A stretch of DNA of 14,336 nt from Muribaculaceae bacterium (lineage in GTDB: Bacteria > Bacteroidota > Bacteroidia > Bacteroidales > Muribaculaceae): contig JAFYCU010000074.1 in assembly GCA_017545095.1 (NCBI GenBank), positions 1 through 14,336 on the forward strand. The letters run 5' to 3'. Position numbers and translations under genes: made by a program. The stretch's first letter is position 1, and each line of letters starts with the position of its first letter. The notes below the pieces were generated by a model. The model saw nothing but the letters and a program-made list of their open reading frames with translations. It had not been told where the DNA came from and did no database searches. This document shows positions 14,325 to 14,336 of this stretch, piece after piece.

Positions 14325-14336
14325 GATGGCCGAAGC

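Larger units (their letters stand above)
14227..14336. repeat. Composite direct repeat, unit B (110 bp, reaches window end)
   Basis: Second copy of the unit at 14075-14189, same orientation, holding palindrome copies 4 and 5. The last base of the shared sequence coincides with the end of the window, so further copies may follow. The 37 bp between the units contain a 7-bp word block. Confidence 0.78.

Noticed and set aside
14039..14336. CRISPR array
   Set aside because: The repeats are palindromic and nested within a 110-115 bp unit, with no regular spacer length and no cas gene in the window.
14039..14336. Insertion sequence ends
   Set aside because: No transposase frame lies between or near the palindromes, and no target-site duplication was found; a REP/BIME-like array fits better.

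Overview
The window reads as chromosome of a Gram-negative, host-associated or gut-type member of the Bacteroidales, most likely Muribaculaceae or Prevotellaceae-like. The evidence is Bacteroidetes -33/-7 promoter matches (TTG or TTTG, then TAnnTTTG), A-rich starts without Shine-Dalgarno sites, type IX secretion (T9SS)-like C-terminal tails, BspA-type leucine-rich repeats, and an AAA-ATPase-like/PD-(D/E)XK protein of a family that is highly multicopy in this order. Base composition is somewhat GC-rich in genes and AT-rich between them. Genus cannot be fixed from the sequence alone.

All three convincing genes lie on the minus strand. From right to left: (1) 13659-14336 is non-coding. It carries perfect palindromes (AGCCGC...GCGGCT) arranged in a roughly 110-115 bp unit present twice and running off the window, a candidate promoter, a leader of about 285 nt, and what looks like the last residues of a lost T9SS cargo gene. 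(2) 3852-13658 encodes a 3268-residue secreted mosaic protein: signal peptide, fibronectin III-like modules, three LamG/concanavalin-like domains apparently nested inside other beta-sandwich domains, an unrecognised core of about 900 residues, duplicated C-terminal modules, and a T9SS-like sorting tail. (3) 2281-3855 encodes a 524-residue secreted BspA-type LRR protein whose ATG overlaps the giant gene's TGA (ATGA), so the two form a translationally coupled operon. (4) 1965-2280 is intergenic and almost entirely made of degenerate 7-bp words. (5) 183-1964 encodes a 593-residue AAA-ATPase-like protein with a C-terminal PD-(D/E)XK nuclease-like domain and its own promoter. (6) 1-182 again contains the 7-bp word repeats.

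The two secreted proteins are best seen as a co-made surface or extracellular adhesion/recognition pair. No enzyme active site, SusC/D pair, transposase, CRISPR array, tRNA or rRNA was seen. The least explained signals are the 7-bp periodic intergenic sequence (shared words in at least five places, one set lying over a promoter), the palindromes with a compensatory base change at the right edge, and the orphan core and nested architecture of the giant protein.
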